From assembly GCF_900102625.1 (NCBI RefSeq), contig NZ_FMZC01000002.1:397990-461989 (forward strand): a stretch of 64,000 bases of DNA, given 5' to 3'. Source of the stretch: Paracidovorax valerianellae. GTDB lineage: Bacteria > Pseudomonadota > Gammaproteobacteria > Burkholderiales > Burkholderiaceae_C. The position numbers and the translations under genes are program-made. Positions within the stretch are counted from its first letter, which is position 1; the number at the start of each line of letters is the position of its first letter. Positions 1-8,700 of the stretch are shown piece after piece. Below the pieces are notes generated by a model. The model did not search any database. It saw nothing but the letters and a program-made list of their open reading frames with translations, and was not told the origin of the DNA.

Positions 1-74
1 AGGAAATCTGGTTCTGGCCGCTGGACTGACGCACGGCGGTGCGGGCCGTGCTGCCGGTAGCGGCAGCGTCAGCA

Positions 75-563
75 TCAGTTCTTGGTGGCGGGGTCCCAGT
101 GCTCGGCGATCTTGCCGTTCTCGATGCGGAACATGTCGAACCAAGTCGTCGTGTACTTCTTGGTCGGGTCCTGCGGGTCCGTCATCTCCCGAACGAAGCT
201 CAGGATCACCTTGTCGCCCTCGGCCGTGATGGCGACCAGCGGTGCCTTCACGCGCGGCTCGATCGGCTGGGGTGGCACGAACTGCGAGAAGAATTCGATG
301 AACGCCGCCCGCCCTGTGGCCACCGTGGGGTTGTGCTGGATGTAGTCCTCCGCCATGTACTTGGGTGCCAGGTCCATGTGGCCTGCTTCGAACACCTCGC
401 GCCAGAAGTTGTAGACCAGCCGCTTGTTCCACGCCAGCCGCCAGTCGTAGCTCTTGAGCAATTGCTCATGGTCCGGCTGCTCCACCACGGGCACCTGGGC
501 ATGGGCCGCCACCGGCAGGATGACGGCCACCGCAAGAACGCATTGCGCGAACAGTTTCTTCAT
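75..563 (-). CDS. Secreted NTF2-like / SnoaL-like protein
   Basis: 162 residues. A signal peptide is clear at residues 1-22 (MKK start, hydrophobic run, cleavage after AHA). The remainder reads as a single cone-shaped NTF2/SnoaL-like domain, with the typical stretch around YMAEDYIQHNP, a later Phe/Val-rich strand and the closing IAEHWDPA segment. Family members bind or isomerise small hydrophobic ligands, but the substrate cannot be read from sequence. The start is supported by a purine-rich AAAGGGGGG a few bases upstream. It stands alone; the upstream side carries the CCTG tract. Identity as this fold is fairly sure, function unknown. Confidence 0.85.
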   Translation of the reverse strand: MKKLFAQCVLAVAVILPVAAHAQVPVVEQPDHEQLLKSYDWRLAWNKRLVYNFWREVFEAGHMDLAPKYMAEDYIQHNPTVATGRAAFIEFFSQFVPPQPIEPRVKAPLVAITAEGDKVILSFVREMTDPQDPTKKYTTTWFDMFRIENGKIAEHWDPATKN

Positions 564-605
564 AACCCCCCCTTTGAAAATCGATGAACACCGGGCGATT
601 TATAG

Positions 606-627
606 CCCTGTGCAGCCACGTTCAGGG
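606..627. other. Small inverted repeat upstream of the NTF2-like gene
   Basis: CCCTG (606-610) and CAGGG (623-627) can pair over a 12-base loop. The preceding TTTATAGC resembles one half of the dispersed GCTAT/ATAGC element seen elsewhere in the window, so this may be a decayed copy. The rest of the gene-free stretch 564-848 holds only the tetranucleotide tract. Confidence 0.3.
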
Positions 628-757
628 AGGTGCATCAATGTTTGTGGTGAGCCGATGTTTCAATCCTCAAATTTGCTCAACGCGAGAAAAAAACAGGCTT
701 TTGCGAGGTAGGCGCATCACCACAATGCAGCGCCGCCGGTCACCCGGCCCGGCAGCA

Positions 758-840
<83 letters not shown>

Positions 841-848
841 AAGCAGCT

Positions 849-1190
849 TCAGGATTCGATGTCGAGCATGCGTCGGCGCGGCCTGCGGACCGTGGCGGCA
901 CGGCGCCACACGCGCAACACATGGCGGGCCGCACGCGCCAGTGCGCCGTCGAGCGCTGTGCGCCAGTCCTTGGCCACCGACGACACCACCACCGGGCCTG
1001 CGCCATCGGTGCGCAGTTCGATCTGGCAGCGCTTGTCCACCCCGCCACGGGGGCCGTTCACATCGACGAGTTGAACGTCGGCGCGGGGCACCTGCTCGCT
1101 CAGGCGCCGAAGGACGAATCGCACCCGGCGATCGACGGTTTCGCGCATCAAGGCTGCTTCGGGATGGCGGGATTTGAAAAAGATCTGCAT
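849..1190 (-). CDS. HPF/RaiA-family ribosome-associated protein
   Basis: 113 residues, starting MQIFFKSRHPEAALMRETVD. It matches the short sigma-54-modulation/HPF fold that sits in the decoding centre of idle ribosomes: alternating basic helices and beta strands, an Arg-rich helix near residues 19-30, and a second helix near KDWRTALDGALARAARHVLR. Its very basic C-terminal tail (RRAATVRRPRRR) fits RNA contact. AAGGAG eight bases upstream selects this start rather than longer frame extensions. It is probably a stress or stationary-phase factor; whether it hibernates ribosomes is inference, because the long-HPF dimerisation domain is absent. Confidence 0.75.
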   Translation of the reverse strand: MQIFFKSRHPEAALMRETVDRRVRFVLRRLSEQVPRADVQLVDVNGPRGGVDKRCQIELRTDGAGPVVVSSVAKDWRTALDGALARAARHVLRVWRRAATVRRPRRRMLDIES

Positions 1191-1243
1191 CAGCGTTCTC
1201 CTTGGTTTGAACCCGCACCTTAGCCCGTGGCCTGTGCATGGCC

Positions 1244-1294
1244 CAGCAGATTTTTTCTGCTGAGAGCCTCCGTTAAACCTGCTGCGTCCAGCAG
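1244..1294. other. Two adjacent hairpins with shared CAGCAG/CTGCTG arms
   Basis: CAGCAGA (1244-1250) and TCTGCTG (1256-1262) form a perfect 7-bp stem around TTTTT. Then CTGCTG (1279-1284) and CAGCAG (1289-1294) form a 6-bp stem around CGTC. The arms are mutually complementary, so alternative pairings are possible. They lie in the divergent gap between the HPF-like gene and the 59-residue frame at 1411. Confidence 0.5.
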
Positions 1295-1410
1295 CGGCTT
1301 GAGCAGACCGCAGGTTCGGCCCAGCCGATGTATGGATCAGATAAATCCTGCTTCTGACCTTGCCGCCATGGCCCCACATTCGAGGCTCAACCACAAAAGG
1401 AACGCATTCC

Positions 1411-1590
1411 ATGAAAACACTGTCTTCCCTTGCTGCCTCGCTCGTCACCGCTCTGCTCGACAACGGACGGCAACTGCGCTGGACCGTGGCGCAAGCCAGC
1501 CAGGCGTTGCGGTCACCCGCACTGGTGCCAGTGCGGATCGATGCCATCCGCCGTGAACAGCCCGCACGCCGGAACCGCCACCGCGACTGA
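1411..1590 (+). CDS. Small hypothetical protein (59 aa)
   Basis: A 59-residue frame beginning MKTLSSLAASLVTALLD and ending in a basic tail (RREQPARRNRHRD). An AAAGGA motif sits about ten bases before the ATG. The first 16 residues are mildly hydrophobic but do not make a convincing signal peptide. It lies 49 bp ahead of the TerB-like gene on the same strand, so the two could share a transcript. No family is recognised; coding status rests on the ribosome site and position only. Confidence 0.45.
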   Translation: MKTLSSLAASLVTALLDNGRQLRWTVAQASQALRSPALVPVRIDAIRREQPARRNRHRD

Positions 1591-1639
1591 CCCCTCCAGC
1601 ACCTTCCAAAAAAAACCGCAAACCAACGAAAGAAACAAG

Positions 1640-2044
1640 ATGCGCAGCTACCCTACCAACAGCCCGGAAGCGGCGGCCCGGATCGTCGCCCTGCTGCTGA
1701 TCTCGGACGGCCACGTGAGCCGCTCGGAAATGGAGGCCCTCGACGGCCTCCACGTCGAACGTGAACTCGGCCTGGCGCCCGGCGATTTCGCCGGGGTGCT
1801 GCACTCGCTCTGCGAAGACCTGCTAATGGGTGCGCGCGAGCGCCGCTTGCTGACCGGCGGCATCGACCAGGCCACCCTGTCCGCGCTGCTGGCAGAGGTG
1901 ACCGATACGGAGTTGCAGAACCGGGTGCTGCACTTCGCCGACACCGCAGCAACGGCAGACCGCCATGTGGCGGCAGCGGAGGCGTGGATCATGGCATCGG
2001 CACTGAAACAGTGGCGGGCCAGCGAATTGCCAACGCAGCACTGA
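1640..2044 (+). CDS. TerB-like domain protein
   Basis: 134 residues, all helical in appearance. The features SPEAAARIVALLLISDGHVSRSEMEAL and the later DTELQNRVLHFADTAATADRHVAAAEAWIM match the TerB/DjlA-N architecture, in which an acidic ISDGHVSRSE-type loop can bind divalent metal. TerB-like proteins occur in tellurite and general stress loci, but there are no other ter genes here. The GAAAGAAACAAG before the ATG is a weak ribosome site. Family is reasonably sure, role unknown. Confidence 0.65.
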   Translation: MRSYPTNSPEAAARIVALLLISDGHVSRSEMEALDGLHVERELGLAPGDFAGVLHSLCEDLLMGARERRLLTGGIDQATLSALLAEVTDTELQNRVLHFADTAATADRHVAAAEAWIMASALKQWRASELPTQH

Positions 2045-2081
2045 GGCATGGCTGATCAACGTTGCGCACCGCGCCAGAACG

Positions 2082-2107
2082 AAAAGGCAGGGCCATTGGC
2101 GCCCTGC
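2082..2107 (-). terminator. Intrinsic terminator of the NhaR-like gene
   Basis: GCAGGGC (2087-2093) pairs with GCCCTGC (2101-2107) across a 7-base loop. Read on the minus strand the stem is followed by CC and TTTT (2085-2082). It lies between convergent genes and would stop transcription arriving from the LysR gene that ends at 2161. Confidence 0.6.
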
Positions 2108-2160
2108 GCCGCGAGGTCGGGGGTATTGATCCCCTCGCCCCCTCTGCCCTCAACCCTTAC

Positions 2161-3066
2161 TCATTCCGCCCGTGCCGCGCCTTTGCCGTCACGTGCCGAA
2201 TCCACCAGTTGCCGCACCAGCGGGTGATGCTGGCCGCGGCGCGACCAGATCGCATGCACTTCCTCGCTGATGTCGGGGCAGTCGCCCAGCAGGCGCAGGC
2301 CGCGCACCAGTCCGACGTCCTGCGCGCCCAGTTGGCTGACGGGAAACACGCCGAGCCCACGGGCCGCAAACACCGCCAGCAGGGCGCTGTCTTCGAACTC
2401 GCCCACGATCCGAGGGCGCACGCCGATGTCCTGAAACCAATGGTCCAGCGTGGATCGCAGCGGCGAGTGGAACGTCGGCAGCAGCACGGGAAGATCTTGC
2501 AGCGATTCCGGGAACCGGTCTCGCGCCGGCTTTCTGACGAGCGAGGCCGGGCCGTACCATTGCACGGAAGATCGGGCGATCCGCTCGCTGGTCAGGCGCT
2601 GGTTGGGGTTTCGGGGTGCTGCCTGCCCGGCCAGCACCACGTCGAGTTGGTGCAGGGCCAGCTCCGACAGCAGCTGGTCGAACTCGCCCTCGTGACACAC
2701 GAGCCGCAGGTGCGGCGTTGCCAGCACCGGCTCCAGCAATGCATGCGCCGCCAGCTTGGAGATGCCGTCGGAGAGTCCCACCGTCAACCGCGCGACCTTG
2801 GCGCTGGCGGCCTCTCGCACTTCTTCGGCAATGCCCTGCCCCAGCTGGAAGATTTCCTCGGCCCGCGCATAGGCGGCTTGGCCCGCCTCGGTCAGCACCA
2901 TGCCGCGGCCCGAGGGCTTTAGCAGCTGATGGCCCAGCGCCTTCTCCAGGTCGCGAACCTGCGCGCTGATGGTCTGTACCGCCATTTCCAGGCGATCCGC
3001 CGCGCGGGCGAAGCCGCCCTCCTTCGTGACCATCCAGAAATAGTAAAGGTGCCGGTAGTTCAACAT
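2161..3066 (-). CDS. LysR-family regulator, NhaR-like
   Basis: 301 residues. The winged-helix DNA-binding domain fills residues 1-60 (MLNYRHLYYFWMVTKEGGFARAAD..., recognition helix VQTISAQVRDLE). The effector domain follows, with the NhaR-type stretch LTVGLSDGISKLAAHALLEPVL and LSELALHQLDVVLAG. NhaR responds to sodium in Escherichia coli, and beta-proteobacterial homologues often have other targets. No antiporter gene is adjacent, so the regulon cannot be inferred; a small membrane protein gene diverges from it. Subfamily call is strong, ligand unknown. Confidence 0.85.
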   Translation of the reverse strand: MLNYRHLYYFWMVTKEGGFARAADRLEMAVQTISAQVRDLEKALGHQLLKPSGRGMVLTEAGQAAYARAEEIFQLGQGIAEEVREAASAKVARLTVGLSDGISKLAAHALLEPVLATPHLRLVCHEGEFDQLLSELALHQLDVVLAGQAAPRNPNQRLTSERIARSSVQWYGPASLVRKPARDRFPESLQDLPVLLPTFHSPLRSTLDHWFQDIGVRPRIVGEFEDSALLAVFAARGLGVFPVSQLGAQDVGLVRGLRLLGDCPDISEEVHAIWSRRGQHHPLVRQLVDSARDGKGAARAE

Positions 3067-3172
3067 GCAGTCGCCTGTTCGAGAAAACCGAATACTAAGT
3101 TCGGCTGAACCTGGTGTCCATGAAGAGCCACCTTGACCATACTGGACTTGTTATTTTGAAAGGATGACATCG

Positions 3173-3583
3173 ATGTTCTACGCAATCAGTTGGTTTCTCT
3201 CGTTCATGGTGCTGGGCTTGTGGTCGCTGACCTGCTGGGGCCTGCATGCGTTGACGGTCTGGGCCGTGACGAGTGCAGGGGCTTTGACAGGCGGCGCTTC
3301 GGCCGCGAACGTGGCCCTGTTGCCGGATTGGGTCAGGGGCTGGATACCGCCCGAACTGGCCCGGGAGTTCGGCGCCATGATCGCCTCCACCGGCCCCATC
3401 GTTCAGGGGGCACTGGACGCCATGCCGGCCCTGGCCGGAACCGCCACGGTGCTGGCCTGGGCCATCTGGGGACTGGGCACGCTGGTCATCCTGGCGCTGG
3501 CCGTTGGCGCCCATCTGTTGATCGCGTTCTTCAAACGCCGCCGCAGCGAACCCGGCTTGCCGCAGGCCACGGTGGCCCGGTAA
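3173..3583 (+). CDS. Small hypothetical membrane protein
   Basis: 136 residues. One hydrophobic segment lies near residues 2-35 (FYAISWFLSFMVLGLWSLTC) and another near 85-120 (AWAIWGLGTLVILALAVGAHLLIAF), with a basic tail after it (FKRRRSEPG). The ATG at 3173 is preferred to the ATG at 3164 because AAAGG ends nine bases before it. It is divergent from the NhaR-like regulator and may be its target, which is inference. No characterised family is recognised. Confidence 0.7.
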   Translation: MFYAISWFLSFMVLGLWSLTCWGLHALTVWAVTSAGALTGGASAANVALLPDWVRGWIPPELAREFGAMIASTGPIVQGALDAMPALAGTATVLAWAIWGLGTLVILALAVGAHLLIAFFKRRRSEPGLPQATVAR

Positions 3584-3651
3584 CGCGGCATCGCGGCATA
3601 ACGACATTCAGGCATTGCGGCATCGCCTGAAGACGCGTTGAGTGGAACCCG

Positions 3652-3683
3652 TACGTTCCTGGGCGCATGCGCTCAGGGACGTA
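3652..3683. terminator. Hairpin between convergent genes
   Basis: TACGTTCCTG (3652-3661) and CAGGGACGTA (3674-3683) pair at nine of ten positions across a 12-base loop. No strong T-run follows on either strand, so its role as a bidirectional terminator is suggested mainly by its place between two convergent stops. Confidence 0.45.
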
Positions 3684-3689
3684 TCGCTT

Positions 3690-4679
3690 TCACTGGTTGG
3701 AGATGATGGTGAGCAGATCGCCGCGCACCTCGGGGTTGTCCGTGTATTTTTTGTACAGCGGCGCCATGCGGCGCACATAGGGCGAGAAGTCCGACACGGT
3801 CACGAACTGCACGCCCTCCTTCGCGACATTGGCCCGGGCCGAGACCACGCGCTTTTCCCACAGGCTGCGCATCAGCACGGCGGATTCCTTGCCCGCTTTT
3901 TGAAACGCCTGCTTGTCCTCGGCGCTCAGCTGGTTCCACAGCTTGGTGGACACCACCAATGCCTCGGGCGAGATCATGTGCTGGTCCAGCAGCATGTACT
4001 TGGCGACCTTGTAGTGCCCGGTCGATTCGTACGAAACGAGGTTGCCCTCCGCGCAATCGATGGTGCCGCTGCGAAAGCCTTCCAGCACTTCCTTGTACGG
4101 AACGACGACCGGCGTGGCGCCGAGCAGCTTGACCATTTCGATGTACGTGTCCGACTGCTGCACGCGGACCCGTTGCCCGTTGAGGTCTTCGCGCCGGGCG
4201 ATGGGCTTGTTGGCGCAGTAGAACGAGCGCGAGCCACCGTTGTACCAGCCCAGCACGACGAAGCCGGAGGCCTTGAGCTTCTCGGACAGGCGCTCGCCCA
4301 TGCTGCCATCGAGGTAGCGGAACATGTGCGAGGCATCGGTGAACAGAAAAGGCAGATTGAAGGCCTGCAGGCCCGGTGCTGCCTCGGCCAGCGGCCCCAG
4401 ATTGAACTCGGCGACGTCGATCTCGCCGGCCTTGAGCATGGTCACCGCCTTGACCTGGTCGCCCAGCACGGCATCGGAAAAGAGCTTGATGGAATAGCGG
4501 CCCTTGGTGGATGCCTCGACTTCGCTGATGAAGCTTTTCATGGCTTCGGTGACCGGATAGCCGTCCGGGTGGGTGTTCCAGGCCCGAAGCGGGGTCTGTG
4601 CCCATGCCGGTGCCGCCACCCCCATCGCCGTCCCAATCGCCATCACCGATGCCAGCACCGGAAAAATCATCTTGCGCAT
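3690..4679 (-). CDS. TRAP transporter solute-binding protein (DctP type)
   Basis: 329 residues with a signal peptide ending near AAPAWAQ (residue 27). DctP-family landmarks include the YSIKLFSDAVLGDQVKAVTML stretch, the DLNGQRVRVQQSDTYIEM segment containing the substrate-binding Arg region, and VPYKEVLEGFRSGTIDCAEG. Such proteins deliver organic acids to a DctQ/DctM permease using an ion gradient. Neither permease gene is nearby, so this is an orphan. GGGGAG seven bases before the ATG fixes the start; a longer in-frame reading would lack a signal peptide. Confidence 0.9.
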   Translation of the reverse strand: MRKMIFPVLASVMAIGTAMGVAAPAWAQTPLRAWNTHPDGYPVTEAMKSFISEVEASTKGRYSIKLFSDAVLGDQVKAVTMLKAGEIDVAEFNLGPLAEAAPGLQAFNLPFLFTDASHMFRYLDGSMGERLSEKLKASGFVVLGWYNGGSRSFYCANKPIARREDLNGQRVRVQQSDTYIEMVKLLGATPVVVPYKEVLEGFRSGTIDCAEGNLVSYESTGHYKVAKYMLLDQHMISPEALVVSTKLWNQLSAEDKQAFQKAGKESAVLMRSLWEKRVVSARANVAKEGVQFVTVSDFSPYVRRMAPLYKKYTDNPEVRGDLLTIISNQ

Positions 4680-4907
4680 CCGCTCTCCCCGAAGTGTTTG
4701 AAAAATTCTGCTCCGCCGCCACCGCCCCCCGCGCGTGAAACACGGTACTGGGGCGCGCTGGCATGGCCTGCGCATTCTCCGAGGGGTGCTCAGCCGTAGC
4801 AAGCGGTTCGCGCTGGCGATGCGACGGCCAAACCACAGCCCGCCATCCACCCCAATTGGCGAGCGGTGCGGGATGTGATAGCCGTGGGGCCGCTCAGGCG
4901 GCGGCCT

Positions 4908-5255
4908 TCACTTGCAGTTCAGCGTGAGCGTCTTTGTCGCGTCGATGCGGTAATCGCAACGCTCCACCTTCTTGGGCAGCGGGACATCGACCGTGCGCCC
5001 ATCGGCGTAATGGCAGCGCAGGTTCACGCTCCGGCCAGCGGCGTACACATAGCCCAGTTGCCAGTGGCCGACGCGCTCCTTGGCGCTGTCGGGAACCAAG
5101 GTCGCAAGGTCCTCGACCGGGCCGTCGAAGACATCCACGCTCCGCAAAGGTTGCCCAGGCTGCGCGGGGCACACCTCGGCCGCCTGGACGGTCACTCCGC
5201 CGCAGCCGGAAGCCACGGCGATAAGGAGAGCCAGCAGGGGCCTAGTCAACCACAT
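4908..5255 (-). CDS. STY0301-family lipoprotein, putative immunity protein
   Basis: 115 residues. The N-terminus has a signal sequence ending in a lipobox-like ASGC (residues 15-18) followed by EVCP. The body carries GHWQLGYVYAAGRSVNLRCHYADG and a final CDYRIDATKTLTLNCK with paired cysteines, features of the STY0301 family. GGAG nine bases before the ATG at 5255 fixes a start lying inside the last codons of the upstream enzyme gene (stop at 5242), so the two are translationally linked. A periplasmic, envelope-anchored protein encoded immediately after a signal-less cell-wall enzyme is best read as its inhibitor; that role is inference. Confidence 0.75.
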   Translation of the reverse strand: MWLTRPLLALLIAVASGCGGVTVQAAEVCPAQPGQPLRSVDVFDGPVEDLATLVPDSAKERVGHWQLGYVYAAGRSVNLRCHYADGRTVDVPLPKKVERCDYRIDATKTLTLNCK

Positions 5256-5679
5256 AGAACTTGTCTCCATTGTTCGAATTCCCATGGGCGCCCCAACGCA
5301 GTGTCCGGGGGCCAATGGCCTTGGGGCTCGGAGGCGTGACGTACTGGTCGTACACGCTGATGCCCGCCGGGCTCTGACCGACGTAGATCGCAGCGTGCCC
5401 GTGGTAGTTGCCACTGGCATCAAAGGTCGCGATGACGGTACCCGGCATCAACTTGGTGTTGCCCTTCACGGCCGCGCCTTTCTTCCAGGCGCCAGTGGAA
5501 GGAAGAGTCGGGCAAACACGCTTCACATAGGAAACGCATTGGCCACAAAGCTCCGTGCCTTTGGTGTCGCTGCCCGACGGCGCCGTTTCGAAAGGCTCTT
5601 TCGACGAGGTCGGAGCGCATGTCCACTTGCCGACGGGCGCATCCGCATTTTTCGCGTAGTTCGCAGAGATATAAGCCAT
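5242..5679 (-). CDS. BPSL0067-family NlpC/P60-like amidase, putative effector
   Basis: 145 residues without signal peptide. The papain-like core is visible: GQCVSYV with nucleophile candidate Cys48, then GHAAIYVG with His95, and a C-terminal strand DQYVTPPSPKAIG. This matches the BPSL0067 family, which resembles NlpC/P60/CHAP cell-wall endopeptidases and amidases. It starts 43 bp after the alpha-2-macroglobulin stop on the same strand with no visible terminator, and its own stop overlaps the start of the lipoprotein gene. A signal-less murein enzyme plus exported partner suggests a type VI (Tae-like) effector; substrate bond and delivery route are not proven. Confidence 0.75.
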   Translation of the reverse strand: MAYISANYAKNADAPVGKWTCAPTSSKEPFETAPSGSDTKGTELCGQCVSYVKRVCPTLPSTGAWKKGAAVKGNTKLMPGTVIATFDASGNYHGHAAIYVGQSPAGISVYDQYVTPPSPKAIGPRTLRWGAHGNSNNGDKFYVVD

Positions 5680-5722
5680 GAAACCCGTTCGTGAGAAATA
5701 AAGGAATCGCTGCAGTCAGCGG

Positions 5723-8700
5723 TCAGCGGGCTGCCGCTTCCACCTTCACCCGGGCGTTCGGCGTTTCGCCGAACATCTCGGGCGCGTACATGGCTTCCAC
5801 GCGGCTCGGAGGGAGTGCGAAGTCGCCCACGTTGTTCAGCCGCACGGTGTACTCCGCCTTGATCGTTCCTTTCGGCAGGTACTCGTAGTAGCTGCGGTAC
5901 GCCTCGAAGCTGCGCTCTTCAAAGGCGGGCCAGCCGCTGCCTTCGCGCTTTTCGCCCTGGGTCGCGATCTCGGAATCGCGGCCCAGGCCGCTGCCGAGGA
6001 TGGTGGCGCCGCCAGGGATCGGGTCGGTCAGCGCGACCCAGGTCATGTCGGCGCTGGCGTTCACCTCCAGCGTCACGCGCAGCACGTCGCCGCGGGTGTA
6101 CTTGCCGGGCACGGCTTGCTCCACCGGCGTGATGGTCTTCTTGATGGCGTAGCCGGCCGCGAACGGCGCCTTGAGCTGGACGGCCGCGACCGACTGCAGC
6201 GTGAGCCACGGCTTGCCCGTTCCCTGGTGGGTGACCGCCAGGTTTTCCTTGCCGCCCGTGGACGACCAGGGCAGGAACATGCCGTTGTTCTTGAAGTTGC
6301 CGGGCGATGCGGGCGCGCCGAACCAGGTGGTCTGGTGCGCGGCGCCTGTGGCATCGGTCGTCTTCACGCGTTCGACCTTGGCCCAGTCCACGCTGGCGGT
6401 GTTGGCGCCCATGGCGGCGCGGGTCGTGCCGGCAACGGGCGTGGCTTCGAACTTGGCGCTGAATTTCTCCAGTGCCAGGCCGCCCCACAGGTTGGCGGTG
6501 GTGGTGTGCCATGCGCCGTTTTGCTGGCGGCTGATGAAGCCGTTCGCCAGGCGGCCCATGTCGTCCTTCCAGGCCGGGTCGTCCATCACCGCGAGCATGA
6601 GGCGGGCGGTGTTGACGTCGCCGTTCTGCATCAGCCACCACCAGTAGTCGTCCCGCTCGGTGCTGAAGATGAGCTTGGTGCCCTGGTAGCTCAGGCGGGC
6701 CTTCAAGACCTGCGTGGCCTCGGCCAGGCGCTGGTCGCGCTGCGGCACATCGTTCACGCGCTTGAGCACGTTCAGCCAGTCGATCACGGTGTGGGTCGGC
6801 CACTGGTTCGGCGCGATGGTGACGCTGCCCAGCATGCGGCCCGTGGCCTTGCCGTAGCGCGAGAGCGCTTCGATGGCGGCGATCTTGCGCATGTCCAGGT
6901 CCTTGCGCGGGCTCCAGAACTCGCGCTGGATGCGCCCTTCCACGAACGCGGTCAGCCCGCGCTCCATCGCAGCCCGGGATTCATCGGGCAAGGCGAACTC
7001 TGGGTACAGGCTCGAGGCCTCGTGCGCGGCCGAGAGCAGGTACGCGGTGAGCGTGTCGCTGCCCCGGTTGGCGCTGCCGGCCTGGGGCGGGAAGTAGTTG
7101 GCCAGCCCGTCGCCGTCCAGGTAAGTGGGCAGCTGCGCCATCATGGTCTGCCAGAGTTTGCCGTCGCGCAGGCCCACCGACTTGCTGGTCTTTTGCTCCA
7201 GGCAGGCGAAGGGGTAGTTGGCGAACCAGTCGCGCACGCCAGGCAGGCCCTCGGCCAGTTTGGGCTGCAGCGACATCTTCAGCCCGCCGCGGCCCGGCAG
7301 CGCATCGGCCGGCGGATTCACGTCGATGTTGAAGCTGCCGTCCACCTGCACCAGCGTGGCCTGCTGCACCGTGAGCGGCACGGCGGGAATGATCCGCTGC
7401 GTGGCCTTGAGCGCATCGCGCGCTCCGTTGGCGCCGGCCGTGTCGCGGGCCTCGATCTCCCACAGGATGGCCTCGGTGCGGGTTTGCGCCAGCTGGGCCG
7501 GGGCCGTCACGGTCCACGCCACTTCGCGGGATTCGCCGGCGGGAATGTCCACCGTCTGCTTATCCAGCTGCAGCAGGGTGGCGCGGGCGGCCACCTCCAC
7601 CTTCATGGCGGCCTGGGTGGTGTTGCGCAGCGTGACCTGGGCGCGGAACTGATCGTCCTCGCGCACCAGCGGCGGCAGGCCGCTGATGATCTGCAGATCC
7701 TGCGTGGCGCGAATGCTGGTGCTGCCGGTGCCGAACAGGCCCGTGCCGGCATCGGCCACCGCCACGATCTTGAAGGTGGTGAGCGCGTCGTTGAGCGGCA
7801 CGGTCACCTTGGCCTGGCCATTGGCGTCGAGCTGAATGGAGGGCTGCCACAGCAGCAGCGTTTCAAGCAACTCGCGCGCCTGACTGTGGCCGCCCCCGCC
7901 GCCCGCCGGCACGGCCTTGCGGCCATAGTGGCGCCGGCCGATGATTTCCATCTGTGCAGTGGAGGTCTGCACGCCCCAGGAACGGCGCTGCAGCATGGCG
8001 TCCAGCAGGTTCCAGCTGTTGTTGGGCATCAGCTCCAGCAGGGCCTGATCCACCGCGGCCAGCGCCACCTCGGCGCCCGCAGCCGGCTTGCCGCCGGGCA
8101 GCGTGGCGGTGATGGTGACCTGCGCCTTGCCGCGCACGGGGTAGCTTTCCTTGTCGGCCGCGACCTTTACCTGGATCTGGTGGGCCTGCGTGCCCACGCG
8201 GATTTCGGCCACGCCCAGGCGGTAGGCGGGTTTGGACAAGTCCACCATCGCCGTGGGCGCGACGTATTCCTTGCCCTCGTACCAGAAGGCGCTCCACCAC
8301 TCGGTCGGTGCCTTGAAGCCCCAGGTGAAGAAGCTGTACCACGGCACCTCGCGCAGCCGCCCGCGCAAGGCGAGCACGCTCACGTAGACGTTGGGGCCCC
8401 AGCCCTCTTCGATCTTGACCTGCACGGTCGGGTCCTGCCCGTTGAGCTGCACCACGCGCATGTCGATGATGCCCTCGCGCTCCACGCTGACCAGGGCCGT
8501 GGCATGGCGGAACGGCATGCGGACCTGCAGCTTGGCGGTTTCGCCAGGCTGGTAGCTCTTCTTTTCGGGCAGCAGATCGATGCGGTCGTGGTCTTCGCCG
8601 CCGAACCACAGCTCGCCCTGGCGCGTGACCCAGACGGACGACGCGGCATCGGCCGTGTTGCCGTCCTTGTCGCGCGCCGTGGCCACCAGCTCGACCTCGC

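Noticed and set aside
1-29. Possible C-terminus of a gene entering from the left edge (EIWFWPLD then TGA)
   Set aside because: Eight codons are too few to support a call, although the orientation would be convergent with the NTF2-like gene.
3578-3625. GCGGCATCGC direct repeats as an attachment or CRISPR-like feature
   Set aside because: Two short imperfect copies only, no regular spacing, no neighbouring integrase or cas gene.
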